DNA of 64,000 nt, from NCBI RefSeq assembly GCF_016888135.1, contig NZ_JACSWB010000244.1:1-64000 (forward strand), in the 5' to 3' direction. The stretch's first letter is position 1; every line of letters begins with the position of its first letter. Of the stretch, positions 1 through 8,988 are shown piece by piece. Position numbers and translations under genes: made by a program. The stretch is from Leptolyngbya sp. CCY15150 (GTDB lineage: Bacteria; Cyanobacteriota; Cyanobacteriia; RECH01). The notes under the pieces were generated by a model. That model was not told the origin of the DNA. It ran no database searches and saw only the letters and a list, made by a program, of their open reading frames with translations.

Positions 1-539
1 AGCTTCCTTCAGCACAAGCTCCATCGCCTCTCGTAAATTCGCAACGTCTCCCAATACTTTACGAATCCGGCTCTTCAACCACGCCCAGCACTTCTCAATT
101 CGATTTAAGTCCGGGGAGTACGGCGGCAGATACATCACCTGACACCCAGCTGCCTCAATCAGTTCAGCTATTCGTCCCCCATGATGAAACGTCGCATTAT
201 CCAAGACCACCCACTCCCCTGGACGCAGTTGCGGGATTAAGCAGCTTTCCAGCCACACCTCAAACACCATGCGATTACAGGAACCCTCCACCGTAAAGGG
301 CGCAATCAGCTCACCATCCCGATACCCCGCAATCATGTTCACCCGTCCCTGACGCCGACCCGATTTCATCGCATAGAACCGCTCGCCGATGGGGGAGTAG
401 CCATAGCCATAGTTGTCCCGCTCATCCATACCAGACTCATCGACGTAGGTCACAGAAGCCTTGAACACTTGGCTCAACCAGACTAGGAATGCTGCTCGTT
501 TCTCCTCATCTCGTTGGATGTACCCGTAGGTTTTTTTTT
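1..539 (-). CDS. IS630 transposase, catalytic DDE frame (orfB, partial)
   Basis: The -1 frame relative to orfA is open from the A9 run to the window edge, about 178 codons without a stop. It begins KKTYGYIQRDEEKRAAFL and carries the three catalytic motifs of the IS630 DDE superfamily: YVDESGM (first Asp), VVLDNATFHHG (second Asp), and YSPDLNRIEKCW (the acidic third residue in the usual P-x-L-N-x-I-E context). It has no convincing start of its own, so it is probably made as a fusion with orfA by -1 frameshifting. The C-terminal end lies outside the window. Confidence 0.82.
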
Positions 540-869
540 ACGGCTGTAGCGAATCTTCGCGATGGCCCGTGAGATGGTAGGTTGGCTGATCTCACCGTCC
601 CACAGTTCGGCTAGTTCCCGCTGAGTTTTGTCGCCATGGGCACGGACGAAGACCTCAAATTTCTCCCAATCGTTGATTTTGGGTGGGCGTTGGGGTCGGT
701 TTCGGGGGGTGGGTTTGATATCGCCGGTTTGGGCTTTGCGCTGACACCACAAGTTGATGGTGTTGCGGCTGATGTTGAACAGTTGACTGGCTTCGCATTT
801 CTTGAGTCCGTCCAACTCGATCGCCTGCATCACTTTGCGTCGAAAGTCGTCACTATAGGGTTTAGCCAT
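483..869 (-). CDS. IS630 transposase, N-terminal helix-turn-helix frame (orfA)
   Basis: This 128-residue frame holds the DNA-binding part of an IS630/Tc1-mariner-type transposase. The start (MAKPYSDDFRRKVMQAIE) is typical of these families and is followed by a helix-turn-helix around residues 20-45 (ASQLFNISRNTINLWCQRK) and a second winged-helix-like segment around 65-110. It reads through a lysine run (RKKK) encoded by A9 on the minus strand (531-539) and then stops after about 18 out-of-frame residues. The catalytic half lies in the -1 frame, so full-length transposase probably needs slippage at the A9 run. Alone, this product would be a DNA-binding protein without catalytic residues, a possible self-regulator. 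Confidence 0.85.
   Translation of the reverse strand: MAKPYSDDFRRKVMQAIELDGLKKCEASQLFNISRNTINLWCQRKAQTGDIKPTPRNRPQRPPKINDWEKFEVFVRAHGDKTQRELAELWDGEISQPTISRAIAKIRYSRKKKPTGTSNEMRRNEQHS
531..539 (-). promoter_or_regulatory. A9 slippery run, probable -1 frameshift site
   Basis: Nine consecutive A on the minus strand join the two transposase frames. Reading one A twice moves the ribosome from orfA (CGT AAA AAA AAA CCT) into orfB (AAA ACC TAC GGG). Programmed slippage at A-runs is known for IS630-type transposases. A plain one-base indel cannot be excluded from sequence alone. Confidence 0.65.
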
Positions 870-1078
870 GGAGAGGGTGGAGGCAAGGGAACTCTTCTAG
901 TATGCGTCCTAACCGTGATGAATGCAGCTATAGATAAAAAACATGAATATCTTATTGTGGCTCTCATCCCATAGGTGAGGACGTCCAGAAAGTCTGGGAG
1001 TCCTGAAACTTCAGAGCATTCACCCAGGGCATGTCTCAAGCAAATCGAATGAGCTATGCATCATATTCTTTCCAAAAT

Positions 1079-4000
1079 CTAAAATCGGATTTGATATTCT
1101 AAAACGGCACTGGGATTACCACTGGAGCTAACACTACCTCGGATACGAAACTCGTCATTGAGGCGATAGCGTAGCCCTAACTGGGGTGGATCATCCGCTG
1201 TCAAGACTTGCAAAATCGATACTGACAGATCATTGGTGACTTCGAAGCCCACCTCTGCGGCCAGTCCTAGGGTGGAGGCATCACCACTATCTGATGCAGT
1301 ATTGGTAGGAAAGAGGCGAAATTCGGATAAGCCTAGGGCGCGACCAATGAGGTTTTGTAAACTGCCGAGGAGGGCAGAGCCAGCTAAGTTAACGATCGCT
1401 AAGGTTTCGTCTCCTTCGTTCAAGGCGCTGAGGGCACCGCCGCCGATCAAGGCCACAATTTGATTCTCGCTACGGGATGGATCACTGCTCAGCTCAAGGG
1501 TGTCGAAGATGCGATTGGCTGGGCCATCTACCGTTGCAATAATCCGCACGCTTTCTACCGTACCAAAATCGCTGGCCGTCACCACGGATTCAGCAATTTC
1601 GGAGGACGTAAAGCCACTGCTGGATTGGAAAGTGGGTGGGAGCGTCACCTCGGGAACGATGGCCAAAAGCCGTACCTTGAGGGAGGGCATTAATCCTTGA
1701 TTGGGGGTGAAGACGGCGGTTTGCGGAAACTCATCGGTTTCTTGGGTCAGATTAAAGCGAGTTGTAAATAAGTTAACATAGCCGCGTTCAAGCTGGACGG
1801 TACCTTGGGGCAGTAGGTTATCAAAGGTTCCGTTGATAGTTAACCCGCCGGTAGCCACAAAGTTAATCAACGGCTCACTCAAAATTTGTAGGTTATTTCC
1901 TAGGGTGATCTGCAAGTTATTTAACTCGGGTGGACGGAATCCTCCCTGTCGTTGCTCTTCGGCTTCTGGGACGGGTTCTGCTGGCTGGTTGCCGCTAGCT
2001 AGAAAGACACGCCCATTGCTGAGGCGAATATCACCACCGACGAGGGGAGCGATCGCTGTTCCATCAATCCGTAAATCACCGGCAACACCGCCGTTATACA
2101 ACCCTCGGAAATTCATGGCAATATCGCGCAGCGTTACGGTGAGGGGTTGAAGCCTGGGATCCTCCTCCGTATCTAGATTATCCACGAGCTCCCTCAGCGG
2201 CGTAGCGATAGGCAACACCCCCTGGGCGCTGATGGTACCAGCGCTGAAGTTCCCGGTCAGAGACTGAACCTGGATGCGATCGAAGTTGAAGTCAACCTGA
2301 CCGGTCACCTCGGTAATCGGGGCAGGTAGGTTCTGGGCTGTCAACACCGTATCTTGCAGCGTGATGCTGCCCACCGCCCTCGGATCAGATAGCGTTCCTT
2401 CGATGGTCAGGTCAACTGCTCCTTGGCCACTGATCCAAGTAACCTGGTTGGTAAACAAGTTCATCAGCGCTAGACCGTCGTCTCGAACATTCACAGCCAA
2501 TCGTAGGGCATCGCTTTCGGGCTCAATGGTCATGAATGGCAGGGCGTAGGGAATGCTGCCGGATATCGAAAGGGGTTCAGGATCTACCCCTGCGCCATCA
2601 GCCCCCTTAATTTCGCCCACCAGCATTTCCCCAATGAAGTTTAAGCGGGCATTGTTGTAGCTGAGGCGAACTTCGGCTGTATCGATGGGGGTGGCGTTGA
2701 GGGTGCCGTTGCTGAGGGAGACTGCCCCCGTGACCTGAGGTGCGGTTACATCACCCGTCAGCAAGGCGTTGGCGTTGAGGTTGCCATCCACAAGGAGCGG
2801 TAGATCTACGAGGTCACGCAAGGGGGCAACGGGGACATTGCTGAGGACGAGCTGGGCGGATTGATCGCTGCCGCCAATGCGTCCTGATAGATTAAGAACC
2901 GCATCCCCTGATTCTGCCCGTAGAGGTAGGAGAGTAAGCATATTGTCTCGCAGATCACCAACGGCAACCACCCGTTGAATGTCATAGTCTCCCCAGCGCC
3001 AGTCTGTGCCTTCGATATTGAAATCAGCGGTGAAGCCTGTTTGAGCGGAGGCGGTGAATTGGATGCCGCCGGTGAATTGTCCTTCAGCATCACTGGGGCT
3101 GGGAAGGTTGAGATCGTTGGATTCGTCTATCTCTTGGCGATCGCGTAGGGCATCAAGTTCGGCTAGGCGACGCAGGCGATTGATCAGGGTGTAGGGTCGC
3201 ACGTCTAGGGCGGTGGGCTGGACGGCGCTGGCAGCACCATAGAGGGGCGGACGCAGCCCGCGGGTGAAATCTTGAACATCAATAATTTTTAGGGCAAATA
3301 GCAAATCACTGAGTTCACCAGGTTGGGCGATGACTTGCCCTGACAGTTGCGGCGATCGCCCCGGATTGTAGCTAGCCTCCACGCCGTAATTGCTGCGGGC
3401 AAAGGCTAGGTCACCGCCGGTCAGCGAGAGGCTGCCGTTGCCATAGTATAGTTCTCCTGAAAAAGCTTGGGCATCGATGTAGCCGATGGCGGGACGATCT
3501 ACAGCTACATTGGCCGTGACGATGGGATTGCTGAGGTCGTTGATATTGGCTTGAAAGGTGCCGCTGAGAATGCCCTGAATTTCGCCTAGACCTTGGTCGG
3601 CTGCCGGAGCAACGTCAAACCAAGCTAGATCAACCTGCTGGATCTCTCCCACCAAGCGATCGCCTTCTTCAATCGCCAGGAGTGAAGCTCCTTGCACATC
3701 CACCAGCACGGCGGTGGGCAGGTATCGCTCATTGAGAGCGAGGGCAATGCGGTCTTGGCTGCCGGAAATATCTAGGGCGACGCCGCTGGTGAGGGTGGCT
3801 TGCAGGTTGCCAGCGAGGCTTGGCTCGAAGGTCAGTTGGTTGATGGCCAGGCGATCTACTTGGGTGACGCCGGTCAAGGCTGGGTCGGTGCCGCTGCCGG
3901 TCACCTGACCGCTAAAGCTCACTAGACCGCGCACATCCACCTGGGATGGAAAGGTCTCCAAGCGGGCGGGCAGGGTGGCTAGGTCAAAATCATCCAAGCG

Positions 4001-6025
4001 TAGGTTCAAATTCAGGGCGGCGATCGCTTCGGCACCCCGTTGGCTGAGATCAGTGTCAATCGTACCGTCGGCGTAGAAGCCATCGGCCTCAGCCCGGTTG
4101 ACGACCAGGCGATCGCCCTCCCAGGCAAAGACCGTGGTCAAGGGGCCAGTTAGCAAGGAGACCCCATCGGAAAGGCGGGCATCTCCGGTGGCGGTAATGC
4201 CTGCGGGAGAAAGATCGGCGAGGCTGCCGCTGAGGTCGAGGTTGGCATCCAAGACGCCGCGGAGCTGGGGCGAGAAGGGAGCAAGGGGCACTTGATTCAC
4301 CCCCACGTTGGCCTGCCACTCGCGGGTATCGAGGGCGGCAAAGCCATTGGCGGTGAGGGTGCCATCCAAGGCCTGCACGACGGTGTTGCGCACTTCCACT
4401 AGATTGTTGTCTAGGGTAATTTCCCCTTGGGCTGGATAGGTGCCATCGGTGCGCCAGTTGGCGATTGCCTGGATGGAACTTGCCGGGCTGAGGGGGCCAA
4501 AGACTTGGATATCACCTGAGACTGCGCCGATGGTCAAATTGTCTGGCAGGGAGGCTCCGTAGAGGATGGCGATCGCGTCGGCGGGAATGTTTTGTACCGT
4601 GGTGTCGAAGACGAGACCGGAGACCTCGCCTAGGGCAATGCTGCCGTTGCCCAGCAGTCGTCCGCCAACTCGGGGCAAGACTTCGAGATTGGAGATCAGC
4701 ACCTCACTGGGGGTCACCAAAAACTCGGTGCCCACGGTGTCTAGGGCGAGGCGATCAACCTGCACGGCCTGCCGATTGCGCACTCGACCCGCCACTTGGG
4801 GTTCTGCTAAGGGGCCGGTGATGGTGGTGGTGACCTGAAAATCGCCCGACAGCTCCAGCTCTGGTGGCGTGATCGCAAAGGTGGTGAATAGGTTATCTAG
4901 GGTGAGGCTAGGTAATTCCACGGACAGATCATACCCTTCGGATAAATCCACCTGGCCTTGGGCGATCGCGTCGATGCTGCCGTAGCGCAGGTTGGTATCT
5001 TCCACGGTCACCGTTTGTCCCTGAAACCGTAGGCGACCGTTGCCATTCTGAATGGTATTGGGCACAGTGTCGGGGATGCCATCGATGGCCGCCGCCAGAT
5101 CGCGGAAGGTTAAACTGCCCTGGAGACCAAAGTCCATGAGCTCGCTTAGATTCAGGGCCACCTCTAGATTGGTGTCCACTGCGCCCTGCTGAAACGTCAA
5201 GGGCGATCGCACCACGGTTCCCAAGGCCGCGATCGCCAATTGGTGCCCCTGTACTGCCAACTGCAGGCGCTCACCCTCTAGGTCGGCTTCACCCTGAATG
5301 CGGAAGCGTCCGCCGCTGTCGGGCAGTCCGCGCAGGTTAAAGCCAATTAACTTATTTTCATTGCGGAAGGTGGCCTCGCCGTCTACCGCGTCTAGCACAA
5401 TGGGGGCGATCGCTTGATCAATCTGCGCGCCAGGGAGGGGAGCGATCGCCTGTGATCCCAGGATTTCGCTGGGGGAGGCTGCCAGGGCATCGGGTAACCG
5501 CGACCAGTCAAAGGGCTGGAGGGTGACGGTACCGTTGTCTAGCCAAATGCGGTTGAGTTCAATGGAGAGCGGCCCAGGTTCTGCAGGGGTAAAGGTGAGG
5601 GGTAGCCAGGCTCCATCAGCGGTTTGATCTAAGTAAAGCTGGGGCTGAACTAGGGTGATATCTAGGGTGAGGGTGCGATCGAAGACCACCTCTAGGGGAT
5701 TGAAATGTACGTCAACTGCAGCAATATCGAGGCGATCGCGATTGTCGTCTGTCGGAGGCATGGTTGATGGCCCGAGACGTAACCCCGTCACCCAAAAACT
5801 CTCCACCTCGCCGATATCTACCGGGCGGTTCACCAGGTTGCTGAGACTGCGAGACACCATCGGCGACAGATCATCATAGACAAACTGCCGAACCCGCAGC
5901 ACGCCTAGACCGCTGCCCAGCAGCAGTAAGACCACCACAGAACGTGCCAAATACCGCCGGCGGCGTGGCGGCGGCGATGGATTGGGGTCTGGGATCATTG
6001 GGTCGGGTTCAGGTGTATGGCTCAT
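1079..6025 (-). CDS. tamB: TamB/DUF490 family translocation and assembly protein
   Basis: A 1648-residue inner-membrane-anchored periplasmic protein of the TamB family, which with an Omp85-type partner is thought to bridge the periplasm for outer-membrane protein or lipid transfer. The N-terminus is proline-rich, then a basic RRRR cluster and one membrane segment at about residues 28-46. Next come over 1400 residues of repetitive beta-rich sequence, rich in 'G-x-x-x-L-x-G-x-x-x-x-P' blocks that suit the hollow beta-taco fold. The C-terminal DUF490 domain (around 1350-1648) holds LPQGTVQLERGYVNLF and ends in a C-terminal Phe. The length is at the long end, as is usual for cyanobacterial homologues. 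No Omp85 gene lies nearby. The gene stands alone, 562 bases downstream of the solute-binding protein gene. Confidence 0.9.
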   Translation of the reverse strand: MSHTPEPDPMIPDPNPSPPPRRRRYLARSVVVLLLLGSGLGVLRVRQFVYDDLSPMVSRSLSNLVNRPVDIGEVESFWVTGLRLGPSTMPPTDDNRDRLDIAAVDVHFNPLEVVFDRTLTLDITLVQPQLYLDQTADGAWLPLTFTPAEPGPLSIELNRIWLDNGTVTLQPFDWSRLPDALAASPSEILGSQAIAPLPGAQIDQAIAPIVLDAVDGEATFRNENKLIGFNLRGLPDSGGRFRIQGEADLEGERLQLAVQGHQLAIAALGTVVRSPLTFQQGAVDTNLEVALNLSELMDFGLQGSLTFRDLAAAIDGIPDTVPNTIQNGNGRLRFQGQTVTVEDTNLRYGSIDAIAQGQVDLSEGYDLSVELPSLTLDNLFTTFAITPPELELSGDFQVTTTITGPLAEPQVAGRVRNRQAVQVDRLALDTVGTEFLVTPSEVLISNLEVLPRVGGRLLGNGSIALGEVSGLVFDTTVQNIPADAIAILYGASLPDNLTIGAVSGDIQVFGPLSPASSIQAIANWRTDGTYPAQGEITLDNNLVEVRNTVVQALDGTLTANGFAALDTREWQANVGVNQVPLAPFSPQLRGVLDANLDLSGSLADLSPAGITATGDARLSDGVSLLTGPLTTVFAWEGDRLVVNRAEADGFYADGTIDTDLSQRGAEAIAALNLNLRLDDFDLATLPARLETFPSQVDVRGLVSFSGQVTGSGTDPALTGVTQVDRLAINQLTFEPSLAGNLQATLTSGVALDISGSQDRIALALNERYLPTAVLVDVQGASLLAIEEGDRLVGEIQQVDLAWFDVAPAADQGLGEIQGILSGTFQANINDLSNPIVTANVAVDRPAIGYIDAQAFSGELYYGNGSLSLTGGDLAFARSNYGVEASYNPGRSPQLSGQVIAQPGELSDLLFALKIIDVQDFTRGLRPPLYGAASAVQPTALDVRPYTLINRLRRLAELDALRDRQEIDESNDLNLPSPSDAEGQFTGGIQFTASAQTGFTADFNIEGTDWRWGDYDIQRVVAVGDLRDNMLTLLPLRAESGDAVLNLSGRIGGSDQSAQLVLSNVPVAPLRDLVDLPLLVDGNLNANALLTGDVTAPQVTGAVSLSNGTLNATPIDTAEVRLSYNNARLNFIGEMLVGEIKGADGAGVDPEPLSISGSIPYALPFMTIEPESDALRLAVNVRDDGLALMNLFTNQVTWISGQGAVDLTIEGTLSDPRAVGSITLQDTVLTAQNLPAPITEVTGQVDFNFDRIQVQSLTGNFSAGTISAQGVLPIATPLRELVDNLDTEEDPRLQPLTVTLRDIAMNFRGLYNGGVAGDLRIDGTAIAPLVGGDIRLSNGRVFLASGNQPAEPVPEAEEQRQGGFRPPELNNLQITLGNNLQILSEPLINFVATGGLTINGTFDNLLPQGTVQLERGYVNLFTTRFNLTQETDEFPQTAVFTPNQGLMPSLKVRLLAIVPEVTLPPTFQSSSGFTSSEIAESVVTASDFGTVESVRIIATVDGPANRIFDTLELSSDPSRSENQIVALIGGGALSALNEGDETLAIVNLAGSALLGSLQNLIGRALGLSEFRLFPTNTASDSGDASTLGLAAEVGFEVTNDLSVSILQVLTADDPPQLGLRYRLNDEFRIRGSVSSSGNPSAVLEYQIRF

Positions 6026-6587
6026 TGCACCCTCTTAATCTCATGCGGATCCGTCGGCTTCAAGACTGGTGGATTGACCGATACCTGACACCCTATCTGA
6101 TACTAGATGACCGTGCTGCACGTAGTGCTGCGGATGGTTCTAGACGGAGGCACGGTGCCATGTGTGTCCAAGTGTCATAGGTTGACCTTCTATCCAGACG
6201 GTGAAGACGATGGGGTGGACGGTGCGAACATAGGTTATCAAGACATCGGGATTTAGGTTTGAGCTACAGCTTGAGCTCCAGTGTCGCTCAGGCGTCTCGC
6301 CTACAGCAATCCAGAGGCTTGCGCGACGATAGTCAGGAGATTGTCGCCCCCGGTATTAGGTTTTGAGAACAGCCGGCATGGGCAAGGATAGGGCGGTATG
6401 AGATGAATGTCCCATTGCCCTAGAGGTCATCGGGGCAACTAGAGGTCATCGGGATCATCGGTATGCGAAGCGAGACAAACCAGTCTTGAAAAAAAACTGG
6501 TGTTTATGATGAGATTCCTTAGAAATTTAGCCTAGATCGCTAGCACCGACAATGGGTCTACACCAGATTTCTAGACCCCCGAGCCCA
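6026..6587. other. Intergenic stretch with short direct repeat
   Basis: 562 bases without a credible gene. An 18-20 bp sequence (CTAGAGGTCATCGGG) occurs twice in tandem around 6420-6454. An A-rich loop between ACCAGT and ACTGGT lies near 6480-6502. The tamB promoter is presumably in the low-coordinate part, but no clear -35/-10 pair was identified. Confidence 0.5.
6551..6582 (-). terminator. Hairpin just after the substrate-binding protein gene
   Basis: GGGTCTA (6554-6560) pairs with TAGACCC (6572-6578) and the flanks can extend the structure (AATGGG against CCCATT further out). It lies within about 35 bases of the stop at 6588. No U-tract follows on the minus strand, so termination is only a possibility. 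Confidence 0.3.
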
Positions 6588-8462
6588 TTAATTGTCCTGA
6601 CGGATTTGCAGGTGTTCGATGTTCCACAACCCCCAGGGTGATAGACCCGAATAGTCAACCCCCTCGACCGAATTGCGCACCGCCATCAGCGCAATCTCAT
6701 GGGCCAGGTAAATCACCGGCAGTTGGTTTTGCACAATGGTTTGAAACTCGCCGTAGATCTCCTGCCGCCGCGCTTCGTCAAATTCCTGAGCCCCAGCCCG
6801 AAACAGGCGATCGATATCCGCTTCCCAGTCGGAGACCTGCCAATCTTGGATGGGCGGTTGACCGGGCTGCGGGCCAAGGTTGAACAAATGGGAGCCGCCG
6901 GTACTCGTCCAGAGGTTGGAGCCGCTGTGGGGTTCGATGCTGCCGGTGAAGCCAATCAGAATCGTATCCCACTCGCGGGTTTGGGTGAGGCGGGATACGA
7001 GGGCACCGAAGTCGATCGCTTCCACGTCGAGCTGAATGCCGATCGCGCCTAGGTCAGACCGCAACTGGGAGGCGATCGCTTCCCGGACTTGGTTGCCCGC
7101 ATTGGTGCGCAGGGAAAACTGCACTCGGTTGCCCTCAGCGTCGAACAGTTGCCCTCCCGCGTCGTAAACAAAGCCGGCCAACTCTAGCAACTGCCGCGAT
7201 CGCTCTAGGTCATAGTCATACACCGGCAGCCCCTGCTCGGGGGAGAGAAAATAGGGACTTTGCAGGGACACGGGGGAATTTTGCGGGGTGGCGATGCCGC
7301 GATAGATATTGTTAATCAGCCGTGGACGGTTAATGGCATGGGCGATCGCTTGCCGAAACTGGCGATTGTGAAACCAAGCAGACTTGACCGGATCGACCAC
7401 CGGCTGCCCCTCATTGTTCTTGGCCCGATTCAGGTTAAACGCCACAAAGGTGGTGCTGGATGATTCTCCCCCCACCAAGATCTGAAACTGGCCGCGCTCC
7501 TCCTCCCGCTTCAGCAACTCAAAATAGTCGGGGCGCAGGGGACGGCTGTCGCCGATCACGTCTAGGTCACCGGAGCGAAAGCGCAGCAGTTGATTATCCG
7601 TCGATTCCACCAACTGCCAGACAATTTGGTCAAGACCGGGGAGCGATCGCCCCTGGTCATCCTGCTGCCAATAGTAGGGATTGCGGCGAAACAGCACCCG
7701 CTCGGCGGGCGTGTAGGACGCGATTTGGAACGGCCCCGCCACCACCAGATCGGCGGGATTGGTACTCGTGTCCCACTGGGAGATGAACAGAGGATTACCG
7801 CTGCTGTCTAGGGTGCTCACCGTATCGGCCAGGCGATGGCGGGGCAGGATTGAGGTACGGTAGTCGGCGGTGGCCCGCAGGAAGGGCGAAAAGGGTTCGG
7901 GCAAGCGAAAGGCAACCTGGCGATCGCCCACGGCCTGGACGGTGGGAAACTGGCGATCGTCCCCAATGCGTAGCCCATCCTTGGCATCGGACGGGATGGC
8001 GGGATTAAAAATCACATCGCGGTATGTAAACACCACATCCTCCACTGTCAGCGGTTCCCCATCCGACCAGCGCAGGTTGGGACGCAGGGTGAAGGTGATC
8101 AGCGTACCGTCGTCCGACACCTGCCAGGATTCGGCCAGTTCGGGCAGCAATTCTCCAGTAATGCCGTTTTCCTGGGTCAGCCCCCTGGCGGTGAACAGAA
8201 ATACATGGGGAAATTCTTGGTTGAGCGGTGGGTTAAAGGTTTTGGGATCGGATAGACCTGCCAGTACCAGCCTGCCCAGCGGCGATCGCTCAACTGTCGC
8301 TAGCGTCGTCGATATATCAGTCGATACATCAGTCGATACATCGGCTCTTTGACAGCCGATCAACAGCAGAGCGATCGCCAGCCAAAGACCTATCCATGCC
8401 CAACGGCGTCCCTGGCTGCGCCGAGCCTGTCTCTGACGATATCGCCTCCCTCGATACTGCAT
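6588..8462 (-). CDS. ABC transporter substrate-binding lipoprotein, family 5
   Basis: A 624-residue extracytoplasmic solute-binding protein of the SBP_bac_5 (peptide/nickel/oligopeptide) family. A very basic N-terminus (about 20 residues, many Arg) leads into a hydrophobic stretch and a lipobox ending at Cys37 (LLLIGC), so the mature protein should be lipid-anchored. The family body begins near residue 75, with LAESWQVSDDGTLITFTLR and LRWSDGEPLTVEDVVFTYRD typical of this group, and ends with QNQLPVIYLAHE and the terminal 'GLSPWGLWNIEHL'. After the lipobox there is a threefold Asp-Val/Ile-Ser-Thr repeat (residues about 41-52), a local 12-base tandem expansion. No permease or ATPase genes are adjacent, so the substrate cannot be assigned. 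Confidence 0.9.
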   Translation of the reverse strand: MQYRGRRYRQRQARRSQGRRWAWIGLWLAIALLLIGCQRADVSTDVSTDISTTLATVERSPLGRLVLAGLSDPKTFNPPLNQEFPHVFLFTARGLTQENGITGELLPELAESWQVSDDGTLITFTLRPNLRWSDGEPLTVEDVVFTYRDVIFNPAIPSDAKDGLRIGDDRQFPTVQAVGDRQVAFRLPEPFSPFLRATADYRTSILPRHRLADTVSTLDSSGNPLFISQWDTSTNPADLVVAGPFQIASYTPAERVLFRRNPYYWQQDDQGRSLPGLDQIVWQLVESTDNQLLRFRSGDLDVIGDSRPLRPDYFELLKREEERGQFQILVGGESSSTTFVAFNLNRAKNNEGQPVVDPVKSAWFHNRQFRQAIAHAINRPRLINNIYRGIATPQNSPVSLQSPYFLSPEQGLPVYDYDLERSRQLLELAGFVYDAGGQLFDAEGNRVQFSLRTNAGNQVREAIASQLRSDLGAIGIQLDVEAIDFGALVSRLTQTREWDTILIGFTGSIEPHSGSNLWTSTGGSHLFNLGPQPGQPPIQDWQVSDWEADIDRLFRAGAQEFDEARRQEIYGEFQTIVQNQLPVIYLAHEIALMAVRNSVEGVDYSGLSPWGLWNIEHLQIRQDN

Positions 8463-8848
8463 GAAAATCCCTCACGAGCTGCTGATGTTGACCTTACGGC
8501 TTGAAGTTGCCGATTACTGTAGCATTGATTGCTGCGGTTTGAAGGGCGCGATCGCTCCTGAGATTGCCCCTGAGATCGCTCCTGAGATCGCCCGTGAGAT
8601 TACTGCTGAGATCACGTCTGAGATCGCCCCTGAGACTGTGCAACAAATTATCAAGTTTTGAGATGTTTTTGATGGAGTCTTGGACGAGGCTTGAAGTTTA
8701 TTGGAACACTAGGATTAGTCACCCAGGTTATGAGGCTTGAGCGATCGCGGCATGGCTCCGTGGGATAGGCGTGACCTCCTCTGCTCGATTCCCCTTCATT
8801 TTGATGGGTTGAACGTAGTCCCAGATCTTGCACGCAACGTCTCTCACC
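8463..8848. other. Intergenic stretch upstream of aldehyde dehydrogenase
   Basis: No convincing protein gene. A 66-codon open frame at 8461-8661 on the plus strand is mostly the translation of a 12-bp tandem repeat and overlaps the divergent start of the lipoprotein gene, so it is not called. The lipoprotein promoter must lie here. Confidence 0.5.
8554..8637 (+). repeat. Seven 12-bp tandem units (GCTCCTGAGATC-like)
   Basis: Seven consecutive degenerate copies of a 12-base unit with consensus GCYCCTGAGATC. Several junctions create or nearly create GATCGC, half of the HIP1 octamer. In one frame the repeat encodes Ala-Pro-Glu-Ile four-residue units, but coding potential outside the repeat is poor. 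Confidence 0.85.
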
Positions 8849-8977
8849 ATGATGCAGCCCAGCACCGCTCAGGCTTACCAGTATCACCGTTTAGGGGTGC
8901 TCCATGACCATGGTTTGGGTGACTGGTGCATCTCCGCTCGCCACCGGGAGTTTGGCACCCTTAACGTTATGGAATAG
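8849..8977 (+). CDS. Possible 42-residue small protein upstream of the SSADH gene
   Basis: An ATG-ATG start opens a 42-codon frame ending at TAG 8975-8977. That stop overlaps the AGGAG sequence preceding the aldehyde dehydrogenase start at 8989, an arrangement suited to translational coupling. The peptide (MMQPSTAQAYQYH... ending GTLNVME) has a mixed, protein-like composition with His, Tyr and Trp. I recognise no family. It could be a leader peptide, a small protein, or chance. Confidence 0.3.
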   Translation: MMQPSTAQAYQYHRLGVLHDHGLGDWCISARHREFGTLNVME

Positions 8978-8988
8978 GAGAGTCACAG

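Larger units (their letters stand above)
1..869 (-). mobile_element. IS630-family insertion sequence, cut by window edge
   Basis: A two-frame transposase occupies this stretch on the minus strand and runs off the left edge of the window, so the far end of the element is not visible. The near terminal inverted repeat should lie a few tens of bases above 869, perhaps around 890-990, but with only one end in view I cannot define it or a TA target duplication. Both reading frames are open and carry the expected motifs, so the copy looks potentially active rather than decayed. Confidence 0.8.

Noticed and set aside
8461-8661. 66-codon plus-strand frame with Ala-Pro-Glu-Ile repeats
   Set aside because: It is the translation of the 12-bp DNA repeat and overlaps the divergent lipoprotein start; no ribosome site or non-repeat coding signal.
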